A stretch of 64,000 nt of DNA from Iris pallida (Eukaryota; Streptophyta; Magnoliopsida; Asparagales; Iridaceae): positions 12,998,269 through 13,062,268 of the forward strand of contig JANAVB010023996.1 in assembly GCA_029216955.1 (NCBI GenBank). The letters run 5' to 3'. The notes below the pieces were generated by a model. It was not told the DNA's origin. It saw only the letters and a list, made by a program, of their open reading frames with translations, and did no database searches. The position numbers and the translations under genes were made by a program. This document shows, piece after piece, positions 45,026 through 57,164 of the stretch (position 1 is its first letter; the number at the start of each line of letters is the position of its first letter).

Positions 45026-46599
45026 TCAGAATGCCTTCAAGCCCATTTTACAAGTTGTGTCATCGACCAGCTGGTGCTTGAGGCCCTTGGTGAATGGATC
45101 CTCCAGGTTCTCCTGACTCCGAACATCAATCACAGCAATAACACCTCTCTTGATAAGATCGTGTACTCCTCTGTGCTTCAACCGCACCGTTCTCTTTTTC
45201 CCGTTAAAGAGTTCATTTGATGCCACTGCTGCTGCCGCCTGGTTGTCACAGTATATCGGTATTACCGGTATCTGAGCCCCAACCATCGAAAGATCATACA
45301 TGAGCTCCCGAAGCCACTCTGATTCATCTGCAGCAGCATCCAATGTAAAGAATTCAGATTCCATAGAGGAGCGAGAGAACATAGTCTTCTTCTTCGACTT
45401 CCACGATATAGCAGCTCCGTCCATGGCGAATACGAATCCACCTGTAGAATACTCGCTCTCCATATCTCAATACCAGCTTGCATCACTGAAGCCTTCCACT
45501 ACTGACGGATCTCTGCTGTAGAAAAGTGCATATGTTTGAGTTTTCTTGAGATATCTCATAACACGCTTCACAGCTTTTCAGTGCTCAACGCCTGGATTGC
45601 TAGTGAACCGACTCAGCATTCCCACTGCAAAAGCTATGTCAGGCCTTGTGGCAGTAGTAGCGTACATCAAGCTTCCGATAACGCTAGCGTACTCCAACTG
45701 CCTGACGCTTTCCCTCGAATTTGGCTCCAGCTTCTGATCACTCCGGTACGGTGTATCAATAAAAGGATGATCTTGATACCCGTAGCGAGTGAGCATCTTT
45801 TCAATATAATGAGATTGTGACAGCGCTATTCCAGTGCCTGTCCGGATGATCTTGAGCCCCAAGATTACGTCGGCATCCCCTAAGTCCTATATACTGAACT
45901 TGGTCGAGAGGAATTTCTTTGTCTCTGTGATGCAGCTTAAATCCGTACCTAGGATTCGCATGTCGTCCACGTAAAGACATACAATTACTCCTCTTCCGTC
46001 AGCAAACTTCGTATAGACACACTTGTCTGTTTTACTGACCCTGTAGCCATTTGACCTTATCACCTTGTCAAACTTCTCATGCCACATTTTGGGAGCTTGT
46101 TTCAAACCATACAGAGACTTCATCAACTTACAGAATTTGTCTTCCAGACCTCTGACGACAAAACCTTCTGGTTGTTGCATGTAGATCTCTTCGGTCAGCT
46201 CGCCATTAAGGAATGTCATTTTTACATCCATCTGATGTATCACCAGCTTGTGTATTGCTGCTAGAGCAATTAACAATCTGATGGTTGTCATCCGAGCTAC
46301 TGGAGCATAAGTGTCAAAGTAGTCGATCCCCTGCTTCTGAGCAAACCCCTTGGCCACTAGCCTGGCCTTGAACTTGTCAATGGTTCCATCTGCTTTCATC
46401 TTCTTTTTGAAGATCCATTTTCATCCGATGGGTCTTGCTCCTTCTGGCAGGTCAACCAATACCCATGTGTTATTGGAGGTGATTGAGTCAATCTCGTTGT
46501 CTATCGCCTCCTTCCAGAATACAGCATCTCTGGTCTTCATTGCCTCATCATAGGTAAGCGGATCTGCTTCTACATGATAGGTGACGAAGTCATCTCCGA
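45026..46599 (-). pseudogene. Copia reverse transcriptase and RNase H
   Basis: The minus strand reads KARLVAKGFAQKQGIDYFDT, YAPVARMTTIRLLIALAA, MDVKMTFLNGELTEEIYM, SLYGLKQAPKMWHEKFD and catalytic YVDDMRILG, then DLGDADVILGLKI, SQSHYIEKMLTRYGY and a SLMYATTATRPDIAF block. RNase H ends with CDNQAAAAVASN, RGVHDLIKRGVI and DPFTKGL. TAA/TAG codons and shifts near 45885, 45575 and 45465 break it. Confidence 0.93.
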
Positions 46600-47775
46600 A
46601 GTCTTTCGGTCTCCTCGTTCGCTTAGTTGACGGCTCAGCGAGTTCTTGTTCAGCTGGTGTCTCCTTGACGACAGCTTCATCTTGGACTACTGGTTCATTA
46701 AAGACTTCTGTCTGCTTTGTACCCTCATCATTCTCCGGAAGATCCACGAGAACAATATTCTTGTGTTTTGCAAACTTGTCTTCAAAGTATTCAGCATCGC
46801 GAGATTCGATGATATGGTTTGACTCGATATCAAGGAATCTCCGAGCATCACTCTTCTCGGCATACCCCAAGAAGATCGCCTTCATAGTCCTTGTCCCCAG
46901 CTTCTGAATCTTCAGATCCGGGAGCTTCACATAAGCTAGACACCCCACACTCGAATGACATTCAAGTTAGGTCTGACTTTGAACCAGAGTTCATAAGAAG
47001 TTATGTCGGAGGTTGCATATGGTACTCTGTTCAGAATGAACGTTGTCGTTAGTACAGCTTCTCCCCAGTAACACTTTGGAAGACCCGCAGTCAACAGCAT
47101 GGAGTTTATCATCTCTATCAACGTTCTGTTCTTCCTTTCTGCTACTCCGTTGGATTGAGGAGAGTACATTGCCATTGTCTCATTGATGATTCCATGTTCT
47201 TTGCAGAATGATAAGAATTCATGAGACCGATACTCCCCACCTCGATCACTCCTTAATCGCTTGAGTTGTTGTCCAGTTTGCTGCTCAGCCTCGGCCCTGA
47301 ACTCCTTGAACTTCTCGAATGCTTCGTCTTTAGACTTGAGCAAGTAGACGAAAGCATACTTTGAGAAGTCATCGATGAAAGTAATGAAATACTTCATCCC
47401 GGCCTTTGTAGAGAATTATTTGAAGTCACAGATATCTGAGTAAACCAACTCCAGAAGAACTGTGCTTCGATGGACCCTGTGAAAGGGTTTCCTTGTGATC
47501 TTCGTCTGAGCACATACTTCGCATTTCTCTACCTTACCCCTACACTTGGAGATAAGTCCTAGAGTAGACATTCTGTTAATCCTTTTACAATAAACATGTC
47601 CTAGCCTATTATGCGACAACTCAAGAGAATAATCAGAAAAAGTGATTGCATTTATATTATCATGCTGGGTTACAACAAGCTGAATCTTGTACATTCTTTC
47701 AGTTTGGAAAGCTTTCCCGAAGAATGTACCCTTCTTGGACATCACCAACTGGCCAGCATTAATGTCCATCCTCAA
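46600..47775 (-). pseudogene. Copia integrase
   Basis: The zinc motif and pre-integrase region read NRLGHVYCKRINRM then EKCEVCAQTKITRKPFH. The core has LVYSDICDF (first Asp), TFIDDFSKYAFVYLLKSKDE, LRSDRGGEYRSHEF (second Asp) and QSNGVAERKNRTLIEM (Glu), followed by GCLAYVKLPDLKIQKLGTR and the KAIFLGYAEKSD block. A stop after CDFK and a shift near 46940 interrupt it. Confidence 0.92.
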
Positions 47776-48058
47776 GCCTGCGTTGCAGAGCAGATTCCAG
47801 AGATCAGGTTCTTAGCAATTACTGGAACATGCTTCACACCTTTAAGCGTCAGAGTATTCCCCGATGTGAGTTTCAGCTCCACCGTCCCGATCTCCAGTAC
47901 TTCAGCTTGTGTCTGGTTTACCATTATGACCTTTTCTGAAGTTGGCTCATAAGAGACGAACCAGTCTTTGTCTGAACAGACATGGCAGGTCGCACCAGTG
48001 TCTATCTACCAGTCCAAGTCAGCCCCCACAGTTGCAACCTATGCTATCATGGCAACTA
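47776..48058 (-). pseudogene. Copia protease
   Basis: The minus strand has W, stop, IDTGATCHVCSDKDWF, the copia protease active site DTGA with a TAG for the residue after Trp, then VLEIGTVELKLTSGN and LTLKGVKHVPVIAKNLIS. Confidence 0.85.
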
Positions 48059-48938
48059 GATTAGTAATCATAGAAACCTTACTAGGCTCACCTTGTTCTT
48101 TGGGCTTGGACTTGCATTCGGATTTGTAGTGGCCCTTCTTGCCACAATTGAAGCAAGTCACATGGGACTTGGACTTCTGCTACTTGAAAGCAGGACCCTT
48201 CACTTTCAGATTCGTGAATTCCTTTTTTTTGCGATGAGAAGCAGCCTGCTTCCCCTGGTACTCTCTGGTTTGGACCAGATTTACCTTTGCCAGTTGTTTG
48301 GACAGAGTATCCATCTTCTGTTGAGAGCGCATCTCGTCCTCAACATGGATCTCTTGCAAGAAATCTTCCAAGCTAATTTACATCTTCTTTCGATGCATCC
48401 TTGTATAGAAGTTGCTCTATTCTGTAGGAAGTTTCACGACGATCCCTCCAACGACAAACTTGTCGACGAGGGGCATGTTCTCGTCTTCTAGTTTCTGACG
48501 TAACTTCAGAAACTCCTTCACTTGGGGCAGCATCGCCTTCTTGTCTTCGAAGGTCCACTTGTGGTATTTTTCTACCATGAAGATCTTGGACCGGTTCTCG
48601 TCATCTTCATAGAGCTTTCCGAAGGAGTCCAATATCTCTTTGGCAGATGTCTTCATGGAGTAGGACTCTGCCAGAGAGTCTTCCATGGAATTGAGTATCA
48701 GTAGTTTGCATATACTGTTTTCTCTCTTCCACTTAGCTTGCTTGGTCGTAGCAGTGGCCACAGTCGCAGCAGATCCAGTAGTTGGAACGATCGGTTCTTC
48801 TTCTGACAGCACGTGATCAACATTCACGAGTTGAAGATTTAAAGTGACCTTTCGTCTCCATATCTGGAAGTGTTCGCCATCGAATTTTTCCAACTTGTTA
48901 AAGCCGGTATCGATGAGCGAAGCACGAGAATTATCCAT
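48059..48938 (-). pseudogene. Copia gag with CCHC knuckle
   Basis: The ATG at 48938 lies only 22 nt from the 5' LTR. It reads FDGEHFQIWRRKVTLNLQ, ILDSFGKLYEDDENR, FEDKKAMLPQVKEFLKLRQK and MPLVDKFVVGGIVVKLP, the UBN2-type copia gag, then frameshifted pieces and the perfect zinc knuckle CFNCGKKGHYKSEC (about 48110-48160). Confidence 0.9.
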
Positions 48939-48960
48939 CTTCTCAATAAAACTTTGAGAT

Positions 48961-49811
48961 TGTTAGTGCCGAGGCACAATTTTCGATGGAAAATTTTGAA
49001 ACTGAAACAATTGTACACACAACCTTTCAAATGCAGCACCTTAAAGAAGATATGCAGCAGAGATCGTGGAGGATTCTGAATTACGAGGATCTAAAAAGAT
49101 TCTACGTAATACAAAAAAATCTAAAGAGACTTTGTGCAAGCAACTATCGGCAGTAGAGCTTCTAAAAAGAAGTTACTATAAAAGGCAACAGCAGCGATGA
49201 CAGGCGAGAATGAGATGCTGGTGTGAATGAACCACCATTGCTCAAAGCTTTATTCGCCCCACACGAGCACGAACAGCTTCCAGGAACCAGCAAGTTCACG
49301 AAGAACTTCTGGAACGCTCATAAGTCAATATTTGAGACTTGAACGAGCTTCCTGGACTTAACAGACTCCCTTAACTCTCTTCTTGGTGCATCATTCAAAG
49401 GAGGCCAAGGGGCTCTATTTATAGAGTGGAGTTGAGACTTCACCTCTTCTCCTATCCGATGTGGGACTAAAATACCAATACTCAAAAATAGAGTTTGATA
49501 TTTTAGATCATCCCACAATCAGCATAGAAGTGTGCCAGTCCACGCCTACCCCCCGAACACTCCCGTACATGTACGAGACATCCTGGAGTCCGTGTCCGAG
49601 TCCGAGTCCGCACAACAAAAATTAATTTGCATCCTTGTTGGATTTAATCCTTTTTCTTTCTAGGAAAATACTTCCACATGGCACAAACTTGTGCCCCACT
49701 ACACCTCATGTGCACACCTCAACACAAGCAATGCATTATATTAAGATACTCACCATTTGGTGTAGCCGATGTGGGACTATCTTTTCTAGTCCAAAGGCAA
49801 AAATACCAACA
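48961..49811 (-). repeat. Copia 5' LTR
   Basis: 851 bp, matching 31262-32118. On the minus strand the sequence after the LTR (ATCTCAAAGTTTTATTGAG) shows no match to the usual TGGTATCAGAGC primer-binding site. Confidence 0.95.
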
Positions 49812-50616
49812 CATCTCTGGCCCCAGTAAAGCTTGCTCACCAACATCATCCTAAGATAAGGGTGTACGACACCTACGCCCATACAGAACCTCGAAAGGTG
49901 ACATCTCAATGCTGGCCTGGAAACTGTTGTTGTAAGCAAACTCCACCAAATGTAGATGATCCTCCCAGGAACCTCTAAGTCCAAGACACACGTCCGCAGC
50001 ATATCCTCAAGTGTCTGAATAGTCCTTTCTGACTGTCCGTCCGTCTGGGGGTGGTATGCAGTACTAAACTTGAGCTGAGTGCCCAAGCTGGTCTGCAGAC
50101 TCCTCCAGAAATAGGAAGTAAAATGACTATCCCGATCTGAGATGATGCTGACCGGAACTCCATGAATCCTGACTATCTGCCGCATACACATCTCTGCAAG
50201 CCTCTCTGCAGACGTACCCACTTTGAATGGCAAGAAGTGGGCCGATTTGGTCAACCTATCAACGATGACCCAAATTGCGTCTTTTCCTCCTGGTGTATGC
50301 GGCAATCCAGATACGAAATCCATTGTGATATGCTCCCACTTTCACTCGGGAATGGACAGCGGCTGCAACAATCCACCGGGCCTCTGCCTCTCTGCCTTGA
50401 CCCGCTGACAGAACAAGCACCTAGCTACGAAGTGAGCTACCTCCCGCTTCATCCCGGACCACCAAACATGCTCCCTCAGATCTCGGTACATCTTGTTGAC
50501 ACCAGGGTGTAGAGAGTACTGAGATCTATAGGCCTCCTGCAAAACCTGCTCCCTAAGCTCTTCGCTGGCCACACATATTATGGAACCGTGCCTCAAGGCA
50601 ACATCCTCTGCAAGAG
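49812..50616 (-). pseudogene. Element A integrase, middle piece
   Basis: Minus strand: [87 protein letters not shown] frameshift after LEDMLRT... moves to another frame. It continues to 31256 past the copia element and to 60385 past the noncoding element. In this copy the Gln of HPQTDGQ is intact, unlike element B. Confidence 0.92.
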
Positions 50617-53600
50617 TGTAACGCCCAGTCCCAAAATACTTAGGACTAGGTACATATCCATGCCAGCTGTATACATACGAAGTATACCCCAATATATGGA
50701 ACCCTTATATGTATACATAAGCTGTAAAATGCAGTAGAACCATAATAACTAAATCTCATCCACTAGACAAATAAATGATATAAAAGCAACTTTGAATTGT
50801 CATGTATACAATCGTTGGGCGGAGACAAAGTCCACTACCAACTATCTCAAATAAAATGTACAAGAATTGATCGATAAAATAACGAGACGAACCAAGCGCA
50901 ATCGTCTTCGAAAAGAATGGAGAAGATCATAGCCTTGGCTAGAACACCTGCAAAATCACAGAAGCACACACCTGGAGAGATAACCAGGTCCTCAGAGGGA
51001 CGTAACAAGATACAGGAAGAACATGCCATATAAACTGAATATAAATGCACCATAAAAATAAAGATAAAGTAAAAGCGTCCAAACCATAACACGGCTCAAT
51101 ATCCCATCATCGAAATAATAGGCTATCCCTATAACCAAACAAGGATAAGGGGTAACTTACTATTCCACGATGCGACATTTTCTATGCCATGATTTGGAAC
51201 ATGAAATTTGCTAAGGTCTCCTAACCTTTCTAGTAGGCAATTAGAAGACATCTCGATGTATGGGCAGGTGAAGGCTGACTCTCCCAGGACAATGTAACAA
51301 CTCTCAACACGCACACGTCAATACCAATACTATCAGCCGGCATAACTCGAGGCTAGCGGCCCACGTGACCCATCAGTCCACATAGCTCGAGGCTAGTGAC
51401 CCTCGCGAATCGACTACCGTAGTACGCAGTTACTACAGCTTTTGGATTTGGGTAGCCCATACATTTAACTGTCTTCTCCCTCCCAAGGTCCCTAACAGAA
51501 GGTAGTTCACTAAAACTAGGTCCATATGCATACAAAAGACAAGAAGAAAAAATATTCAAAACAAAATAAAAGTGAACAAATAGCAAGTACTGGATCCAAC
51601 TGAGAACAAATAATAAAATATGCATTAAATAAATAAATAAAGGTGCATCTAATTATGAACAGTAAATAAGGCAAGGTATCTTGCCTGTGGGTGGTGCGAG
51701 AAGCAGCAAAATCAAACAATCAGAATCGTCAACACGAAAGTCAAAATCCACAAGAAGCTTCGGATGCTGAAACAAACATCACGAACGAGTTTAGAATAAA
51801 AGATATGCCTAGGAAACGCCTGTCCAAAACTCAAATTCTGGAACAGGGGCAAATTCGTAATTTCGGGTCAAAACGATGTCCGCCGTTGGACCCACTTTGC
51901 ACCGAAATGCGTGCCAGAACCTACGGTCTTTAAAGTCGTCAAACTATATGTCTACGAATTTGTTTTGATGAAATGAACCCAACGGTATGCCCAATTTTGG
52001 ATTCCGGTAGGCTGTGCACAAAATCGCCCGTTGAGTGGGATTGTGGGCCCGCCAAAATGGCGTCCCGATCAACGGTCTCAGAATCGGACCAAACTTGGGT
52101 CATAAGACCAGAAAAATATTTCGAGTCCAATGGCGTAAGTTTCATCGCGATTTGATGAGTGCGCACAAAATAATTGAGAAATTCCGAAAAGCCCGATACG
52201 CAAAAATTCGACGGATACGGACCAATTTCGTTGCGCATACGCAACCAATTTGAATTCCGTCAATTCTCGCACGTCCACAAATTCGATACGGACTTTTCGG
52301 TATTTTTGGTTCATGACGGGGTCGCCCGGTTTGTCGGGACGTACCTCGTACCGGGGTTTTAAGGTTTATAAAAATTGATTTTTTTTGAGATTTTTAAATT
52401 AATTAAAACTGAAATTTATTGCAGAATAAATAAATCTTTTTGAAGGTGATGAAAGAGGGTCATGTGGGCTATCTACACGAATTTACGGATCTACAATCGG
52501 ATTAGAATTGAAGGAGAAATCGATTGGGAAAGTGGGATACCTTAAAGTGGGAATCTATTGTTGTTGTCGATTGTTGTCGATGTTGTTTGCCGCCGTCGCA
52601 ATGTGGACGCTGCTGTCCCACTGCTGGCCGAGGGTTGCTCGTCAGTGAGGGAAGAGAGGATGGAGGAGAGAGGAGGAAGGTGGTAGGGAGGATTGGTTTA
52701 GGGTTTAACAAAACCAAAACAAAAGAATTCAATTTAATAGGGTCGGCCACCCTTTAATCCGTAGCAACTTCTGTTGCTTTTCTTCTCTGCAGCGTGGGTG
52801 GTCGGGTGGGGCCGACCACCCACTGCCCCTCTTTTTTTTTTCCTTTTCTTAACTAAATCTATTTAACACCTATACATATATATGTATATATCCATAAAAA
52901 TCTATTTAAATCCAAATAATAATTTAAATATTATCTAACCAAATATTGAATATATATTTAAATATATCCACACGTACATATAAATTCAATTCACAGTAAA
53001 TCCACTCAAAGTAATAATAATATTTAAATAGGAAAAATATGTTTATTAAATCTCCACCAATTTGAAATAAAGTATAATATTATCTAACTATATATATGAT
53101 GCATCTAAAATATATTTTTACATATATACACAAATTTAAATTGCCATAAAAGGCAACAATAATAATATCACATTAATATCAAATAATATCAACAATAATA
53201 AAATATCTATTTAATTTTCACAAAATAAATTTAGTAATAATAAAATAATAAAAATTGTTCCAACGTGTGAACTTTACCACACACCCTCATCCGGGTCCAG
53301 GAACATGTACAATATTGTAAAATATTATTTAATAATAAAATACCATTAATTGTACAAATATTTAAATAATTAGAAATTATACATAAAATTCTAAAATAGT
53401 TTAGAAAATATTTCTAAGTACATAAAATATGTCTACATGGCCCCATTTGGTCACACTACCTGCTTGCATGGGTAAAATTGGTTCGGGCCCAATTTGGACT
53501 GGTTTGGACAACCCGGATCATCTAAAAATCAATATATAAAGTAATATCTAAATAAAATATTTTAAATGCGTTATTTCACAACTCGGCCTGGTTTTCCTAG

Positions 53601-53823
53601 TTCGGACTGAACTATGGCTAGGCCTCCCACGACATGGCTAATATACTAGTCAAAGCACACTACTATATCTTTCGTGCCAAAATTCATGGTCGCCTTGTGT
53701 TCCAAAATTCAACAATGGCTAAGGTCATTTCTAATGAAATAAATAATAAAAATCATAAATTGCATAAAATAAATTGAAGTCTATTAAAATAATAAAAATA
53801 ATTTAAAAAATAGGGATTTTACA
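50617..53823 (-). repeat. 3' LTR of the noncoding element
   Basis: Minus strand starts TGTAAAATCCC and ends GGGCGTTACA. It contains a CT-rich stretch (52600-52720), a segment 51690-52360 rich in CG words, and an acceptor-like GATTTTGCAG followed by GTGTTCTAGCC near 50955. It is homologous to the LTR at 1-2053. Short ORFs are shared with the partner LTR only because the two LTRs are copies. Confidence 0.93.
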
Positions 53824-56402
53824 TCCTACCCAACTTACAAGAATTTTGTCCTCAAAATTTAGGATTAATAGGGTAGATGGGGTTGAGGGATAGGAAGAGT
53901 TCGTCAATACCACAATATAATTAAATTTTGGAGGAGGCGATAAAACGTCGTTCGACACCACTGTGCAATAGAAAATTGTGGAGTCGATATATACAAAAAT
54001 ATATCATGGTTATAGAATTCAAATAAGGATTGCTAGTGAAGGTAACAAAATTTTGAATATCCAATTTTAGATAACAGTAAGGAGTTGAGTAGACCAAAGA
54101 GAATAAATTAAACTTTGGGAGATATGGTTCCTTGAGAGAAAACTGGATACTAATCATCTTGGTCGAGGGTTTGATTAATTGAACGATTAGAATCATTCTC
54201 GAGTGATCTAGAATAATTGGAAGGACACGATAACAATTCTAGGGTTGAGGAATGAGGAGTAGTTAAAGGCGAGGATATAGCCATATGAGTCGGTTAGTGG
54301 CTATCTACACTTGTGTATAAATAACTGATAGGGCAACTAAAGATGATATCTTGTGTCTATCTATCAAGTACAGTGTCTGGTCTTTCTAAAGTAAGTAAAG
54401 CCCACAACAAAAAGAGTTCAAAGACGATGCTATTTAGTACGAAATACGAGGTTCATAGACGACGGAAATAATTCGAATGAGAGTTGTCAATGCTGTCGCG
54501 GATGAGACTCTAAGGCAAGTTTACTATGTCTCCATCCGCGTAGAATAATATGTGATAAGCGAACCAAAGTGCAACAGGTTGATCAGACCATCATGCACCT
54601 GTTCTGATTAGACAATATGTTAGTGGGTGCACCCAATAAAATATGTCATGATAAAGCTTGATACGAAATAAGCTTGCAAAACTGAAGCTACATTAGCAGC
54701 ATGATATAGTCAAAATGTGAGCAAGGGAGGTTCTGATGAAGAATTTTAAATAGTCCAAGATCTTTTTAAAATCAAGACTCGCCCGAAGTTTGGGCCTATA
54801 CAGTTGACTTGGTTGACTAGCTAAGTTAGGGTCCTCTGAAATTATAGTCTAAGCAAACTTATCAACATGGGTCACAAGGACAAAGGCTTTGTTGGGCCGT
54901 GAGGTATTCTATCCAACTTACAAGAGTTAAACTAGTAGTGTGATGGGACAATGGGTCAAGCAATCAAGATAAAGCACAAATTTGAGTATTTACGGAATTA
55001 AGTAGAACAAAATCACATATCGGTCGAAAAAATTGAGTCGAGATGGAATCCCTATCCGTGGTCAAAAATATATCGGTATCATGGTAAGGTTATAGTTTAG
55101 CCATTTTGATTAGAAGGTCATATCATGAAAATAGTATACAAGGAGACGTGTTTTAGTGGGACATGATATATCTACATGAAGGTGGACTTGTCTAGGTCTT
55201 ATACATAAAATTTGTTGGAAGGAAAAGTCTAGTGTTGTGCTCCAAATATCCAAGTCACGGTATGGGACGCCAAAAGATCTATAATAGAAAGTGGGAGTTC
55301 ACGAGGTGATAATTAATGCACAAAAATAAAAAAGATCAAGTTAAAGCATGAAATAAAATTAATTAAAGAATCCAGTAAAATAATTTAGGAACACAATTCC
55401 GGAGGGAAGATGGTCTTCTAGATGAATACAGTTAAGGAACCATTATCTCATTATTCAAATTGTAAATGGGTTAGAAGGTCACAATTAAAAGATCTAGAAT
55501 TGAAGGAAGGTCGAGTAAGTCAAGGTGGAAATACAGTCACATAGCTGGGTAGATGACTAACACACTTGTGTATATACTACTATCATGGTCATAAGTGACA
55601 TGGCAATTAGTGTGGAATACTTCTAACTCATTAGGGCTACTTTTGTGGCCTACCATTAATATTTCAACTCGAGTTTCCTCCAAAAAGTTTCAAAAATAAA
55701 CCACCAAAATTTGTATTCACTCCAAGCCGTTCAAATTCATCATAAAAATTTAAATCACTCTCATAAATCTCAAAGCAAAATTTTATCACGTTACTACTAA
55801 CCTAATCCAAAATTAATGTTTAAATTCAACTATTTAACTCGAGAGTTCATAATTTACGAATCCATAAAAAAAATTTCATAATCAATCAAAATTTAACACT
55901 CTAAAATTTTCAAATAACTCATAATAAAACTCTTAGCATATTAAAAGCAATCTCAAAAATTAAGCTCAATGCTCCCATCAATTTTAACTTCTATTCATGC
56001 TAAGTTATTCCAACAAAATCTCAACTTTTAAATGGTAACTTCTTTTAATCCATCAAAATAACTTTCCATCACATCCTTCAAAATTCTCCCAAAATTTTTA
56101 ATATTAGCAATCCCTCCTTAAACTAAATTTTCAAATAATCTTATCAGTCAAAATCCCCTCTCTCTTTTTTACCAAAAATCTAAATAGATTTTATAAATCC
56201 TCAACCATTTAAAATAAAGAAAATTTTTCAAAAATTGTTTTCATAACTTTCAAATATTTTAAACCAAAATTCACCATCAATACTTCCACTTAAAATTTGA
56301 ATTTTACTAAACACAAAAATCGTAAGTTGTACAACTCAAATTTAAATAATTCCTACGACCATTTTTTTTTTAAAAGCTCAGATCATTTCCAAACCAATTT
56401 GT

Positions 56403-56615
56403 AACTGTTCAAAGGTGTATAACTATAATCCAATAAATCATAAACGTCAGAACTCGAAAATCAAATAAATTTATATTTGTTCAAAGATGTATATCTATTA
56501 TCCAAAAATATCACAACTTGGAAAGCAAATCAATTTTATACTTGTTCAAAGAGGTATAGCTATAACCCAATAAATCATAAATATCAAATCTCAAAAAGCT
56601 AATCAATTTCTTAAA
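56403..56615. repeat. Three tandem units of about 70 bp
   Basis: Units begin with TGTTCAAAGGTGTATAACT (56406), TGTTCAAAGATGTATATCT (56479) and TGTTCAAAGAGGTATAGCT (56544), each followed by a form of ATCCAATAAATCATAA and a tail of AATCAATTT type. Confidence 0.8.
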
Positions 56616-56636
56616 TCAATGGTATAAAGATTTTAG

Positions 56637-56727
<91 letters not shown>
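56637..56727. repeat. (AT)n microsatellite, about 90 bp
   Basis: Perfect AT dinucleotides in the interior of the noncoding element, next to the three-unit repeat. Confidence 0.97.
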
Positions 56728-56729
<2 letters not shown>

Positions 56730-57138
56730 CCTTTCTGCAGTATCAATCCTATGGTGTTTACTATTTAGAATCTCAAGTTTAAAACTTTCCATGGCAATAT
56801 TCTTCTTTACAATTGACTAATCATTAAATCATACAAAAAAAACCTTTTTAACCAAATTAGAGTCTTGAATGTATTCCAATTGCCAATATAACCATTCTAT
56901 CCATATGTGTGACCTATGAGCATATACTAATGTAGTCATCTTCCTAGTTGATACTAAGCACGAAAATAAGAATCGATGGTAGAAAGGAATCAAGCAAGAT
57001 GCAGTTCAAGGAGGTCAAACAAGAGTTCAAAATTTGAAGCCAAGGGAAGAGGTCAAACTGTATGGATGAGATTCCTATATTCTAATCCTATGTTGCAGGT
57101 TCACATCGGTACAGTAACGTAACCGAAGTGACAAACTC

Positions 57139-57156
57139 GACCAGCATGGACCACCA
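57139..57156 (-). promoter_or_regulatory. Degenerate tRNA-Ile-type primer-binding site
   Basis: The plus strand reads GACCAGCATGGACCACCA, 16 of 18 positions equal to the G2 site, eight bases from the 5' LTR. Confidence 0.65.
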
Positions 57157-57164
57157 CAAAAACA

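Larger units (their letters stand above)
31262..49811 (-). mobile_element. Ty1/copia element, interrupted by a gypsy element
   Basis: Exact target duplication CATCT (31257-31261 and 49812-49816). LTRs of about 0.85 kb (31262-32118, 48961-49811) start TGTTGGT and end CTAACA when read on the minus strand. The domain order on the minus strand is gag, zinc knuckle, protease, integrase, RT, RNase H, with integrase before RT, the copia arrangement. It sits inside the integrase of element A. Excluding the nested G2 it is about 6.7 kb. Frames are broken, so it is inactive. Confidence 0.95.
53824..57164 (-). other. Interior of the noncoding element
   Basis: A/T-rich, no retroelement domain in any frame. 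The longest minus-strand ORF (53921-54196, 91 codons) resembles nothing I know and lies next to the polypurine tract, so it is not called. It includes a three-copy tandem repeat and a long AT microsatellite. Confidence 0.8.

Noticed and set aside
50847..51092. Hydrophobic ORF in the LTR of the noncoding element
   Set aside because: LTR sequence; partly open in the copy at 57396 and in the LTR at 1669-1854, but no AUG exon or conserved core like that of A and D was found.
53921..54196. 91-codon ORF beside the polypurine tract of the noncoding element
   Set aside because: A/T-driven composition, no recognisable motif, no support from a second copy.
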